Source: Cohnella mopanensis (GTDB lineage Bacteria; Bacillota; Bacilli; Paenibacillales; Paenibacillaceae). From it: a DNA stretch of 64,000 bases. A model generated the notes under the pieces. That model ran no database searches. It worked only from the letters and a program-made list of their open reading frames with translations, and had not been told where the DNA came from. The position numbers and the translations under genes are program-made. Positions 9,519 to 18,276 of the stretch are shown here, one piece after another; within the stretch, counting starts at the first letter, position 1, and each line of letters opens with the position of its first letter. The stretch spans positions 186,001-250,000 of the forward strand of contig NZ_JAKRWM010000010.1 in the NCBI RefSeq assembly GCF_022352055.1. Reading direction: 5' to 3'.

Positions 9519-9524
9519 ATTCTA
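9519..9524 (-). promoter_or_regulatory. Possible extended -10 promoter for the TPR-S41 gene
   Basis: The minus strand reads TGATAGAAT, an extended -10 (TGnTAnAAT), in the 102-bp gap upstream of the TTG start. No convincing -35 is present. This is weak support for an independent promoter. Confidence 0.3.
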
Positions 9525-9588
9525 TCACGGACGATGCTACGGAGGAATTGAAATTTAGTTAAATATTGGAATGCGGAAATGTTCGCTT

Positions 9589-10605
9589 CTAATTGTCTTT
9601 AAGAGCTATGTTTGATATTTTCCAACGGTCGGATATCTTGCTCAAGGTGAACTTTAATTCGGAATTATCCTGGCTTTCCGCCTTAACGACAAAGGTTTTG
9701 TTCGGTTCAAGAGCAGAGGATTCCACGATTTGCAAATCCAATCCGCCATAATTCATGAGACTTAAATCGATATAATCCTCCACTTTAAAATCGAGCACAG
9801 CCTCGTTATCAACGAATTGCTTCATTTCCTCGACTAACCCTTCTTTGTTATGAAAGTCTTCGATGAAATTACGAATGAGATCTTTAGGTTCGGTCGGGTA
9901 CACCAGTGTCTGTTGCTCGTTAGGATATTTTAGATCCGTTTTCCCCTCTCCCAAACCATCATACCGTTGATAATAAACAAGCAGATGATGTTGGAAATCA
10001 TTCACGTATTCGTAAGTTACGCTATCAAACACGCCGTCATTGTCGTAATCCTCTAACTTCCTTGACCCGTTGCCGGTCGACTCTGGGAAATTATAATTCA
10101 CTGCTTCAATTTGATCGCCGTTTAATCGAAAAATAGAAAATCCTTCGCCATATCCGCCAAAACTGGCCTGCTCGGAATACACAACGATAAATGGGGTGTC
10201 CGACTGATCTAATTTTTGAATTCTCACATCGATATTGTCATGCACGACGCCAACTGGATCCATCAATTCTCCAAAAACCCGGTTTTCGTCTACAACAAAA
10301 ATGCGTTCATACTCACCGAAAACGACGATGGATTGTTTTTTTCCATCGTGGTTGAGGTCGTCTTCAATTATCTTTTTTACTTCCAATCCTTCGGGTTGAA
10401 CGCTCTTAATGATATTGTTCACATTTGAAAGATCATTCTGAGCCTTCGTTTCAATAGGCAATGATGCGGAGCTTTGCTCTGGCTGTATCGAAGTTTGCGT
10501 GGGAGGATCGATCTTAGTCGGTTTAGCAGCCTCTTCGTTGTGATTAGCTTTAGCGCACGAGCAAACCATGGCTAACAAAACAAGCGATAGCATGAACTTT
10601 ATCAT
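9589..10605 (-). CDS. Lipoprotein with calcium-loop-like (FG-GAP/VCBS-like) motifs
   Basis: A 338-residue lipoprotein: hydrophobic signal MLSLVLLAMVCSC with the lipid-modified Cys near residue 16, then a low-complexity Pro/Thr/Gln linker. Two acidic loops, DDLNHDGKKQS and EDYDNDGVFDS, have the DxNxDG pattern of calcium-binding loops in FG-GAP or dockerin-like repeats and lie in beta-rich sequence. The C-terminal 100 residues look like a small alpha+beta (NTF2-like) fold. ATG 10605 is chosen because of AGGAG 9 nt upstream. The longer reading from 10674 would overlap the previous gene by 47 bp. Function not known; it is expected at the outer face of the membrane. Confidence 0.75.
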   Translation of the reverse strand: MIKFMLSLVLLAMVCSCAKANHNEEAAKPTKIDPPTQTSIQPEQSSASLPIETKAQNDLSNVNNIIKSVQPEGLEVKKIIEDDLNHDGKKQSIVVFGEYERIFVVDENRVFGELMDPVGVVHDNIDVRIQKLDQSDTPFIVVYSEQASFGGYGEGFSIFRLNGDQIEAVNYNFPESTGNGSRKLEDYDNDGVFDSVTYEYVNDFQHHLLVYYQRYDGLGEGKTDLKYPNEQQTLVYPTEPKDLIRNFIEDFHNKEGLVEEMKQFVDNEAVLDFKVEDYIDLSLMNYGGLDLQIVESSALEPNKTFVVKAESQDNSELKFTLSKISDRWKISNIALKDN

Positions 10606-10627
10606 TGGGCAACTCCTATTGTTATCG

Positions 10628-12547
10628 TTACCTGAAAGCTTCCTCGAACGCTTCAACGACTTCCCAGCTCTCATATGGCTTCGCCTGATTCAAAGAGCAG
10701 GCCCTAATATGCTGTAATCGCGGCAAGATAATCGCTTTGGTCATCAACGGGTCTAAGGATAGATCGGCAAGCACTCTGGCCGGATCGACTGGAGGATCTA
10801 TGAGTATCGCTTTAGTCGCCACGTTATCCGCGCGGAAATGCTCGATCGTTTGTTTCAACAGCCGATTGCCCCTAGGCGTGCAGTCGGTTAGAAAGTGGAC
10901 AGATAAGGCCGACTTGGCAAGCCGGTTCAGAAGCTCGGTCTGTCCGGCATCCAGAAGGATATGGATGTGCGCGTAATAATTCAGCCGCGTTTTCAACTCC
11001 GCCACGACTTCATCCGCTTTCTCCCACGCTTCCTCCAAATTTCCTTCCACGCAAACGAATGGCCTCTCCAACCGATCGTTCAAAAATGTCGTCAGCTCTA
11101 CAGGCTCTACGCCATACTGTCTAAGTTTCGAGCTGCCCGTAAAATCCAATAGAAGCGTATTTTTTCTTCGCGATACGATTCCCGACCACGCGAGTGCCGT
11201 AGCCGTGCGCCCCGTATCGGTCGGACCGACGAAGATCCTCAAGCAATACTTGATTACGTGGTCTACGATGACGACATTCTCTACTCTCTGCGCCATGAGC
11301 AGCCGGATCAGCTTCTGCTGATAATCGATAATCGTCGCGTCTTCCTCGCACAGCTTGAACACCAGATCGATCAGCTTCTTGATTTTCTCCTCGACTATGG
11401 AGAGCACGACTCTTTTCTTGTGCAAATCGCCGATCAGCTTGTTCGTTACGGCCGCGATATTCTGGGGAAGGAATAAAGGCTTTATCGGCTGCATGATCTC
11501 ATTAATGTAGGCGTTATCGGATGCGAATTCCGCGCCCATGCCGTCCAGATGCTCCGTTACCGTCTTGTCCATCGCCATGTAGACTTCGATGATTTCTTTG
11601 GACAGTTCCATCAGATCGACCTGTACTCGCATTCTGGCATCGATCAACGCTTCAAGCTTGCCGTGGTCGTCGTATAACAATTCCGCCGACGTTACGACTC
11701 CGAGCGCTTCCCTGAGCGTTTCGATCCGTCTCTCTACCGTCGCTTCGGCGGACGATACGATCGCTTCCATAATAGCGGCGAGCTTATCCGCTATAATGCT
11801 ATTGTGCATCCCGCTGAACGTCGAGCGATCGATACTAATCGCTCTGATCATCTCGAAGCGTTGCTCGGCCGGTAGATTAGCCTCTTGAAAGATGCTTGCG
11901 ATCTCCCGGTCGTAGGCTTCCAGCATGTTAACGAGTCCTGCGTATTCGGTATTCTGATCCATCAGCTCGGCAAGCACGACGTCTTTGCGCAGCGCCTCCT
12001 TGAAGAAGCCGAAGTTCGCGAATTCGCCTATCTCCCTAATCCGCTGCTCCAGCGATTTCGGGGGCTCGACTTCGGGCATGACGGTGGCCGCGACTTCCAG
12101 CTCCGCCTCGACATCGGGCAAGATCGGCTTAGGGATAGGCGTTGCCAGCTTAGCCCGGGCCATCTGATGCGCTTTGTTGTCCCCCGACTCGATGATCCGG
12201 TTATCCCCGCTGATTTCGCCTATCGAGAGTTCGACCTTCTGCTGGATTTCTTCCGGCGTGAGCTTCCCGATCTTGATCTTGGAGACGTCGCCGTTGACGA
12301 GATCGGCATCCTTGTCCTTCTGGTAGAAATACAGAATGCCCACGGAAGGATGCTTGCCGTTCAACGCCGCCTGCAGCATCTTTCCCGATGTCCCCTGCAT
12401 ATCCTTCGGACCGAGCACGACCGCATCCATATTGGAAACCTTCGGATCGAGCGGCAATGTTTCTATGATTTTGTTGATGTTCGTTTGGAAACCTTTTTCG
12501 ACCAAAGCCTTTTTGACGAAAGGCCCTAAGGATGCTCCGAATATCAT
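10628..12547 (-). CDS. CpaE/TadZ-like protein with degenerate P-loop
   Basis: A 639-residue cytoplasmic protein, not a known named gene. Residues 1-110 resemble an atypical receiver-like domain (NMDAVVLGPKD..., then strand VGILYFY). Residues 150-430 are mainly helical. The C-terminal 210 residues look like a MinD/ParA-type NTPase: strand, then VGPTDTGRTATALAW (about residues 440-454), then NTLLLDFTG. In the Walker A-like loop the usual GK[ST] lysine is Arg. A receiver-like domain plus a MinD-like domain is the architecture of Tad-pilus localisation proteins CpaE/TadZ, so it may place or regulate the island machine. It lies 15 bp after the kinase-like gene, in the signalling operon rather than the Tad cluster. 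Family assignment is inference from pattern. Confidence 0.6.
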   Translation of the reverse strand: MIFGASLGPFVKKALVEKGFQTNINKIIETLPLDPKVSNMDAVVLGPKDMQGTSGKMLQAALNGKHPSVGILYFYQKDKDADLVNGDVSKIKIGKLTPEEIQQKVELSIGEISGDNRIIESGDNKAHQMARAKLATPIPKPILPDVEAELEVAATVMPEVEPPKSLEQRIREIGEFANFGFFKEALRKDVVLAELMDQNTEYAGLVNMLEAYDREIASIFQEANLPAEQRFEMIRAISIDRSTFSGMHNSIIADKLAAIMEAIVSSAEATVERRIETLREALGVVTSAELLYDDHGKLEALIDARMRVQVDLMELSKEIIEVYMAMDKTVTEHLDGMGAEFASDNAYINEIMQPIKPLFLPQNIAAVTNKLIGDLHKKRVVLSIVEEKIKKLIDLVFKLCEEDATIIDYQQKLIRLLMAQRVENVVIVDHVIKYCLRIFVGPTDTGRTATALAWSGIVSRRKNTLLLDFTGSSKLRQYGVEPVELTTFLNDRLERPFVCVEGNLEEAWEKADEVVAELKTRLNYYAHIHILLDAGQTELLNRLAKSALSVHFLTDCTPRGNRLLKQTIEHFRADNVATKAILIDPPVDPARVLADLSLDPLMTKAIILPRLQHIRACSLNQAKPYESWEVVEAFEEAFR

Positions 12548-12562
12548 GCGCGTATCCCCCTC

Positions 12563-14359
12563 TTAAAATCGGTGCATATATTCTTTGTGAAACGAGATAT
12601 TTTTCTCCGGATTGCGGCTTTGGTTGTATACGTATGGGAAAAAGTAGCCGTCCACGGTTTTCGTCCGATCGACGAACGTCTGATCGAACTCGAATACTTT
12701 CATCAGATATTCGTTCATGTGGTTTAAGTACAACTGGGCAGCGGCGAACGTCTTGACATCCAGCTTGTCGTTCAACGCCGGGTCCGCGTTGGCGATTCGC
12801 TGCAGCTCGCTGTAATCCTCCTCTAACGCCTTAAGCATTTCTTGTTTCTTGGCGGAGAGATCCTGCGCTTTCAATTGTTTCGTAAGCTGTGCGATCTCCT
12901 TGTCCTTCTCCTTGATGTCCTCCGTCAAGCTCTCCACCGATCCGACAGCTTGCTTGTCCAGATAGGACTTGCCAAGAAATCCGACCAAACCAAGCAGAAC
13001 GATAAACGCAAGCGTTAAGAAAAAGCGTTTGACTTTGCGTGAAGTCGCCGCCCGATCCTGCTTCTTTTTGCCGTTCGACAGAATCTCTTCGATATGCTGG
13101 ATCGCGATTTCTACTTCCTTAGCCAAGCTGGAATGCGCGTTTAACGTTTGGATGGAACGATACACTTCCAGCGCTTGCTTATAGTTTTTCTTCTGCTCCA
13201 GGTTCTTGGCCTTCTGGAGTAAATTCGCGTTAAATCCGCCGCCGTCCGATTGCGAGATAGAATCCGCCGAAGCCGCTGCCCTAAGCGCGGGCGCGACAAC
13301 CGGAGCCGCGGGTCTTGGAGCAGCCACTCTAGGCGCCGGTCCGGATAACGTCTCGGTGTGATCCGACGGCGAAGAAGAACGAACAGCAACTGGCGCGGAG
13401 GCTGCCGCCGCCACCTCGGCGCCGATCGTCCCTTCGATCCTGGATAACGCCATCAGCCATTCCCCGAAAGGCGGACACTGGCTCAGATGCTCGCTTTCCC
13501 AAGCTCTTACGAATAGCGCGGCCAATGCTTCTCCCCATGCCATTCGGATCATCTCGACCAGCTCGTTGAACCGATCGCAGCCGGTTTGCAGCTCTTCCGG
13601 GTCGAAATAGCTTTCACCCCAGAGGTTTCTTATGAAGGCATCGGAGCACGAAGCAAGCATTTCCGTAAGCAGGATAGCACCGGCGAAGCGATCGCTCTGT
13701 CCGCTCCACATCAGCGATTGGGTTTTGTTCCGTATGGCGTACCCCGGCGAACCGGCGGGAATATGCTCCGGCTTCTCCAGATGGGTGGAAAACATTTGCT
13801 CCAAGTCGATTAACTGAACGAATTCGACGGGTTTGACGACTTTCTTCACCGTGCTGAGCATAGGCAGCATGACATTCGCGGCCGATAAGTCGCAATGCGC
13901 CAGCCCCCGTTGCTCCATGTCCATGAGCACGTGCGCCAAGGCGAATGCGGCCGAGAAACTTTGCTTCTTGCTCAGTCGCTGCTTGTTCAGAAGTACGTCC
14001 ATCCACGTCGGGCCCTCGATCCACGGCATGACTACCGCGTAGAGCAGATCGGGTTCCCTGTTCAGCAGCTCCGCATGATTTTGCGGCGTGAGAATAGATC
14101 GATCGCAAGCCGTCAGACCGGCTATGCCTTTGTATTTCGCAACCGTATCCGTATGAAAGACGAGAGAAGGGTCGATGAATTTGTTTCGAAACACCTTCAT
14201 CGCTTTGGGGCCGCCGCTCTCTTCGGCATTCAGCAGGTATACGGTGCCTTGCCTGCCTTCCTGACCGTAAGGCACTCCAGCCGCTTGAGGATGTTCCCCG
14301 ATCGTATAGGGCTTGCCGTTAATGGACAATCGGGCACGGACTTCCGGTTGAAAACTCAT
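12563..14359 (-). CDS. Membrane-anchored protein kinase-like protein (YegI-like; EssB-like architecture)
   Basis: A 598-residue protein. Residues 15-290 form a kinase-like domain: glycine-rich loop GRQGTVYLL (36-44), Lys55 in AMKVF, catalytic loop HCDLSAANV (155-163) and IDLE (184-187) in place of DFG. The Lys, Asp157, Asn162 and Asp185 positions are kept, so activity is possible. An Ala/Pro-rich linker and a TPR-like helical pair follow, then one membrane segment (about 446-466) and an extracytoplasmic coiled coil. A cytoplasmic kinase-like domain, one membrane helix and external helices is also the layout of the T7SSb core protein EssB/YukC. It may fill that role here, since no canonical EssB is seen. 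It sits between the PP2C gene and the CpaE-like gene. Confidence 0.7.
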   Translation of the reverse strand: MSFQPEVRARLSINGKPYTIGEHPQAAGVPYGQEGRQGTVYLLNAEESGGPKAMKVFRNKFIDPSLVFHTDTVAKYKGIAGLTACDRSILTPQNHAELLNREPDLLYAVVMPWIEGPTWMDVLLNKQRLSKKQSFSAAFALAHVLMDMEQRGLAHCDLSAANVMLPMLSTVKKVVKPVEFVQLIDLEQMFSTHLEKPEHIPAGSPGYAIRNKTQSLMWSGQSDRFAGAILLTEMLASCSDAFIRNLWGESYFDPEELQTGCDRFNELVEMIRMAWGEALAALFVRAWESEHLSQCPPFGEWLMALSRIEGTIGAEVAAAASAPVAVRSSSPSDHTETLSGPAPRVAAPRPAAPVVAPALRAAASADSISQSDGGGFNANLLQKAKNLEQKKNYKQALEVYRSIQTLNAHSSLAKEVEIAIQHIEEILSNGKKKQDRAATSRKVKRFFLTLAFIVLLGLVGFLGKSYLDKQAVGSVESLTEDIKEKDKEIAQLTKQLKAQDLSAKKQEMLKALEEDYSELQRIANADPALNDKLDVKTFAAAQLYLNHMNEYLMKVFEFDQTFVDRTKTVDGYFFPYVYNQSRNPEKNISFHKEYMHRF

Positions 14360-14405
14360 TTCATCTCTTCTCCTTCATGATGAAAAGTATAATTTCCGCT
14401 ACGCG

Positions 14406-15206
14406 TTAATCCCATATAATATGTAACAACGAAATATCGTCGCTGGAAGGATGGGCGGCTTCCTGTTTCATGACCCCCTCCAGCTTCTCGTGAGTAAACC
14501 TTTCCCATGCGTCGATCGCCTTAAGCCCGTCGGAATACAGCAGCACCGCTCCTTCCTTCCAGCTTCGCAGGTCGTCGTAGAGCAGGTTCGGCTTTCCGCC
14601 TACGGGTCCCAAGACGCTATTCCACTGTTGGCGGGTATCGAATCGATCGCCTAACAACGACGTTCGTTCCAGCCCGTCCTTCCACACCCGAAGACGAATG
14701 TCGCCTTGCCAAGCAAGCACGATGCGCCCTTCGGGAAACGCCTTGCAAGGCAGATCGATTCTGCCGCAGCCGTACATCGACGCGCTACCTTTCGCTTTCT
14801 TATCGAGAATGATTTCCCGCAATAGGCCATGAATCCGCGAAGGTATCCGATGACGTTCTAAGCTTCGGGTTGCCTGATCCGTGATTTCCTTTAAGTAACG
14901 CTCCAATGACTGCTCTAACTCCGATATCCCATTTCGTCCGTCTTCTAATTGACCTAGCCATTCGATTAACCGATCGCCCAAATACTTAGCCGCGATATCG
15001 CCGAAGTAAGACATGCTGATCCCGTCGCATAGCGCGAAAATAAAGCTGGATTCGGACTCCGCAAAGCTCAAGTAGTCTTGGCCCGGATCACCCGATGCGG
15101 CCGATTCCGCGGAACGGGAATATCCGTACCGGTAAGTCCAAGAAGGCTGCCGTACTTGCCGCAAGGCCGTTTCGCTTTGTTGGGGAAGCTGAATTAGCCG
15201 ACTCAT
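14406..15206 (-). CDS. PPM/PP2C-type protein serine/threonine phosphatase
   Basis: A 266-residue cytoplasmic protein. Metal-binding and fold motifs of PP2C enzymes are visible: GQDYL (Asp44), FALCDGIS (Asp61-Gly62), LLYSDGL (about 227) and a terminal SSDDISLLHI (Asp256/257). These positions bind the two Mn/Mg ions that hydrolyse phospho-Ser/Thr. It starts 3 bp after the stop of the kinase-VWA gene, so the two are almost certainly co-translated. It would reverse phosphorylation by the adjacent kinases. Similar PP2C proteins occur in the YegK/TerY-P type triads. Confidence 0.85.
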   Translation of the reverse strand: MSRLIQLPQQSETALRQVRQPSWTYRYGYSRSAESAASGDPGQDYLSFAESESSFIFALCDGISMSYFGDIAAKYLGDRLIEWLGQLEDGRNGISELEQSLERYLKEITDQATRSLERHRIPSRIHGLLREIILDKKAKGSASMYGCGRIDLPCKAFPEGRIVLAWQGDIRLRVWKDGLERTSLLGDRFDTRQQWNSVLGPVGGKPNLLYDDLRSWKEGAVLLYSDGLKAIDAWERFTHEKLEGVMKQEAAHPSSDDISLLHIIWD

Positions 15207-15209
15207 CGC

Positions 15210-16874
15210 TTAGAAGATCGGCGTCGCGGCCGACATCTGAAAGCCAAGCGACACCAGATCAGGATTCGTCCCGGGAAACATGAGCAGCGAGCCTTGGGCA
15301 AGATTGTAATTGGCGTCCCGCATCATCTCGCGGTAGCTTTCCGGCATGACGGAGGACATCGCCCGCAATTTATAGCCGTACTCATCGAAGAAGGGCGTAT
15401 TCGGCGTAACGCCCTGCCAACGTTTCGGATCGACGACCTCTTGTGCCAGCACGTCGCCGGAAATGAATATATTTTCGACCAATACGTTACCGTCCTTCAC
15501 CGATAGATCCATGATTCTGCGCGCGATCGGCTCCGGATCGTCGCCGGTATACACGCCGTCCGTCATATGGCAGATCAACGGTGCCGGCCCGTCCTGCAGC
15601 GATGGCAGCTCCGCGCGCAGGATCGCCTCCGCGTGTCGGAAAGCTTTGGCCGTATCGGTGAAACGATGCGTGTTCAATACCGGCATTCCGCCGTCGTTCA
15701 TCAGTTCGTCGATGTTCTTGACTCCGCCCAGCAGATCGTAGACCTCGTCGCTGTAGGCCAACATGGCCACTCTGTAACGGGACGAGATTCGGCTTCCCTT
15801 GGTCGAGCGGTATACCATCTGCCTTAACGTCACATGCAAGGCATCCGTAACGACGTCGATACGCCGTTTATCTCCATTCGCCATAGTCATAGAGCCGCTA
15901 ACGTCCAGCAAATAAATAATGAGCGCAGGTTGGCTCTGCGTCGCTTGCGCCCTGTATGTTGCCTGCCGTTCCGGCGATCGGCTTCGCTGCTCTCTGTCGG
16001 CGGGCGGAAGGTAATCGGCGGCGCTAAGCATGACTGTACCCATCTCCGGATTGCTCTCGGCCGGAGGAAGAGGGGCAGGTGAATCGAACTGCACGAGCTT
16101 GAAATCCCCGATCACCTCGCCGACATCCTGATATCGGAGCTCGGGTTCGGTCTGCAGCAGCTTATCCATGATCCTCACCAGCTTGTCCGGGACATGCGCG
16201 AATAGGCTGTCTAACGACTCGCGCGCTTGATAGACGTATTTGCCCCCGCTCAGCAAGTAGTGCATGACAGAACCAAGCGCGTAAATGTCCGTTCTAGGAT
16301 CGGTTTGCTTATTCTCGAATTGCTCGGGTGCCGCGAACGCAATCGTCCCCATCTGCACCGTATCCGACACCTTGCCTTGATCGTAGCCGCGCGCGATGCC
16401 GAAGTCGATCAGCCGTATGTTGTCGTATTCGTCGATCATGATGTTCCCCGGCTTCAAGTCCCTGAATACGATCGGCGTCGGCTGACGGTGAAGGTACAGC
16501 AGAATTTCGCAAATCTGCTTCATGTACTTCAGCACCGTATCCAGAGGCAAAGCGCGGGCGGCATCGTCGAATCGCTGCTGCAAGGTCACGCCGTTGATAT
16601 ATTCCATGACCAAGTAACAATAGCCGTCCGCGTCAGGCTCGAAATAATCGGTAATTTTCGGAATGTAAGGATGGGTCAAGTTAGCCAGAATCCGTGCCTC
16701 TTCGAGGAAAGCCTCGTGGTTGTGCACTTGGGTAATTTCCTTGACCGCCCACTCCTTATCGTTAAGCTTCGAGTCCTTGACGAGATACACGGAGCCCATC
16801 CCACCCTTGGCGATTACCGACTCAACCTTATATCTGTTTCCTAGCAAATCTCCCGCACGCAGCAATCCGATCAC
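15210..16874 (-). CDS. Serine/threonine protein kinase fused to a VWA domain
   Basis: A 554-residue protein. Residues 13-262 are a complete bacterial Hanks-type kinase: AKGGMGSVY (22-30), AVK with Lys45, VFRDLKPGN with Asp139, LIDFG with Asp157 and AAPEQF (181-186). The HRD histidine is Phe. After a proline-rich linker, residues 317-520 are a von Willebrand A domain with the MIDAS motif DVSGSM (324-329). There is no membrane segment, so it is cytoplasmic, unlike PrkC/PknB. A kinase with VWA next to a PP2C is also the layout of PpkA/PppA, which control type VI secretion through an FHA protein. Here the likely FHA reader is EssC, which is inference. Confidence 0.88.
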   Translation of the reverse strand: MIGLLRAGDLLGNRYKVESVIAKGGMGSVYLVKDSKLNDKEWAVKEITQVHNHEAFLEEARILANLTHPYIPKITDYFEPDADGYCYLVMEYINGVTLQQRFDDAARALPLDTVLKYMKQICEILLYLHRQPTPIVFRDLKPGNIMIDEYDNIRLIDFGIARGYDQGKVSDTVQMGTIAFAAPEQFENKQTDPRTDIYALGSVMHYLLSGGKYVYQARESLDSLFAHVPDKLVRIMDKLLQTEPELRYQDVGEVIGDFKLVQFDSPAPLPPAESNPEMGTVMLSAADYLPPADREQRSRSPERQATYRAQATQSQPALIIYLLDVSGSMTMANGDKRRIDVVTDALHVTLRQMVYRSTKGSRISSRYRVAMLAYSDEVYDLLGGVKNIDELMNDGGMPVLNTHRFTDTAKAFRHAEAILRAELPSLQDGPAPLICHMTDGVYTGDDPEPIARRIMDLSVKDGNVLVENIFISGDVLAQEVVDPKRWQGVTPNTPFFDEYGYKLRAMSSVMPESYREMMRDANYNLAQGSLLMFPGTNPDLVSLGFQMSAATPIF

Positions 16875-16902
16875 CTGACCTTATGTTTATCTTCGGAAGC
16901 GG

Positions 16903-17091
16903 TTATAGCCGATAGAGATTTTGTCTGACCTTGTTGTATTTCTGCGAGATTTGGATCAACTGCTCGGCGCAATATTCCGCTCCGACGCCCTTGATCCGTC
17001 TGAGCTCCTCGGCGACTTGCTCCAAATCCCGGCTGATCGCGTTCAGATCGTTGACGATCTCGTTCCGTTCCATGCTGGCTCTGTAGTCCAT
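16903..17091 (-). CDS. Small helical protein (62 residues) upstream of the kinase gene
   Basis: ATG 17091 has GGGAG 11-12 nt upstream; a longer reading uses TTG 17124, which has no site. The product is charged and almost entirely helical with heptad-like spacing (EIVNDLNAISRDLEQVAEEL), ending in basic residues. It ends 28 bp before the kinase-VWA gene. It has no WXG motif. Size and helicity are like partner or adaptor proteins of T7SS effectors, but that is only a possibility. An overlapping frame (16871-17128) is Arg/Gly/Gln-rich and low-complexity, and is rejected. Confidence 0.6.
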   Translation of the reverse strand: MDYRASMERNEIVNDLNAISRDLEQVAEELRRIKGVGAEYCAEQLIQISQKYNKVRQNLYRL

Positions 17092-17137
17092 CGCGTTCTT
17101 CACTCCCGTTGTTATTGGAATCAATCATTCCATTAGT

Positions 17138-18214
17138 CTACCAAGTGATCTTGATCAGATAGTCAGAGCCAAGCGTTTCAATGGTTAGATTACCCTCTGT
17201 CATTTTCCGCTCACCCGATTGAATTTTAGATATCGTGTCTTGACTTAAGGAATCGGATAATCTATCCGCATAATCGGAAATATAAGCCTTGTTATCTAGA
17301 ATTCCTACCTTCACGTAGTTCACGCCGGATCTTAGATTCATGCTGTTACTTGCAGGCGCAGTCGGATCATCCCCTCTAGCACCTTTCTTAGTAATATCAA
17401 TGTTTGAAAGTTTTACATAAACCTTTCCTCTAACAGACACCCCTTCGAATGTACCCGTAAAATCGAGCAAGCGCTTTACGGTAATGATAGCTTGCTCCCG
17501 AGTGTATAAATCTGAGGGCCTGAATCCTAGATCGGATCCTTGAAATACTTTAGCGTTAGCTAGAATGTTTACACCGTCTTTAGCCCAACTCGCAATAGAA
17601 TGTTTATCTACAAAGTCATACTCCGCAGAGCTAAGACCTTGCTTTCTTATTGTTTTCAGAAAGTTAGACATCATAGTAGTAGCTTCTTGCCTAGTAATAT
17701 TACTATCCGGCTCGAACTTGGCAGCACTCACTCCGTTGATTATTCCTAACGAGAATGCTTGCTCTACGTGATACATACCTTCTACATCAGCAAATTTGTT
17801 CTCATTAGCAATCAACTTCATTTTGGTGTTATCACTAGCCAGGGACTCTGCCGCCATAGTTATTAACTCCGCAAACTCTTCCCTCTTAATACTTTTTTTA
17901 TAATCTTTTTGCAGTCTGTCCGGTACCAAACCCTTAGCTATCATTTGCTCTACATCCGCTTTAGCCCAAGAGGAAATAACACGGTTTGATCCTTCAATCG
18001 CAAGGGTAGGATCCGACTCTCCAGGTTTCAGATGGATATCGATAGGCGGCTCAGGAACAATTACTCCGTTTGCATCCCTTGGTTGACCGTCTTCTCCTGC
18101 TGTTGACTTAGGTGAAGATGCTGCTGCCGCTATTGGAAGTAGAACAGAATCGCTAGCACATCCAGACAAACATACAGCTAGAATAGTTAGAAGTGCTAAA
18201 CTTTTAAATCTCAA
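17138..18214 (-). CDS. SLH-domain lipoprotein
   Basis: A 358-residue protein with a lipoprotein signal (LAVCLSGC, Cys19). Three S-layer-homology-type repeats lie at about residues 80-125, 140-190 and 200-250. Signs are SWAKADVEQMIAKGLV, FADVEG...AFSLGIINGV with ITRQEATTMM, and SWAKDGVNILANAKVFQGS with YTREQAI. SLH repeats bind pyruvylated secondary cell-wall polymer, so the protein should bridge membrane and wall. The rest is beta-rich and unknown. It directly follows the giant surface protein gene (hairpin between) and, like it, looks richer in A+T than the kinase genes downstream. It may anchor or assemble that protein. Confidence 0.85.
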   Translation of the reverse strand: MRFKSLALLTILAVCLSGCASDSVLLPIAAAASSPKSTAGEDGQPRDANGVIVPEPPIDIHLKPGESDPTLAIEGSNRVISSWAKADVEQMIAKGLVPDRLQKDYKKSIKREEFAELITMAAESLASDNTKMKLIANENKFADVEGMYHVEQAFSLGIINGVSAAKFEPDSNITRQEATTMMSNFLKTIRKQGLSSAEYDFVDKHSIASWAKDGVNILANAKVFQGSDLGFRPSDLYTREQAIITVKRLLDFTGTFEGVSVRGKVYVKLSNIDITKKGARGDDPTAPASNSMNLRSGVNYVKVGILDNKAYISDYADRLSDSLSQDTISKIQSGERKMTEGNLTIETLGSDYLIKITW

Positions 18215-18246
18215 TTGTGAATCCTCCTTAAATTATTCGCTCTATA

Positions 18247-18271
18247 AAGAGGAGAGATATACTCTCCTCTT
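18247..18271 (-). terminator. Hairpin between the giant gene and the SLH lipoprotein gene
   Basis: A perfect 10-bp inverted repeat, AAGAGGAGAG and CTCTCCTCTT, with a 5-nt loop. On the minus strand it lies just after the stop of the 6-kb gene, followed by TTATAG and no long T run. It could be a partial terminator or an mRNA 3'-end stabiliser that sets the ratio of the two products. Confidence 0.6.
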
Positions 18272-18276
18272 GCGCT

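Noticed and set aside
16871-17128. 85-codon open frame overlapping the 62-residue helical gene
   Set aside because: Arg/Gly/Gln-rich low-complexity product and poorer start; the other frame has a ribosome binding site and a regular helical protein.
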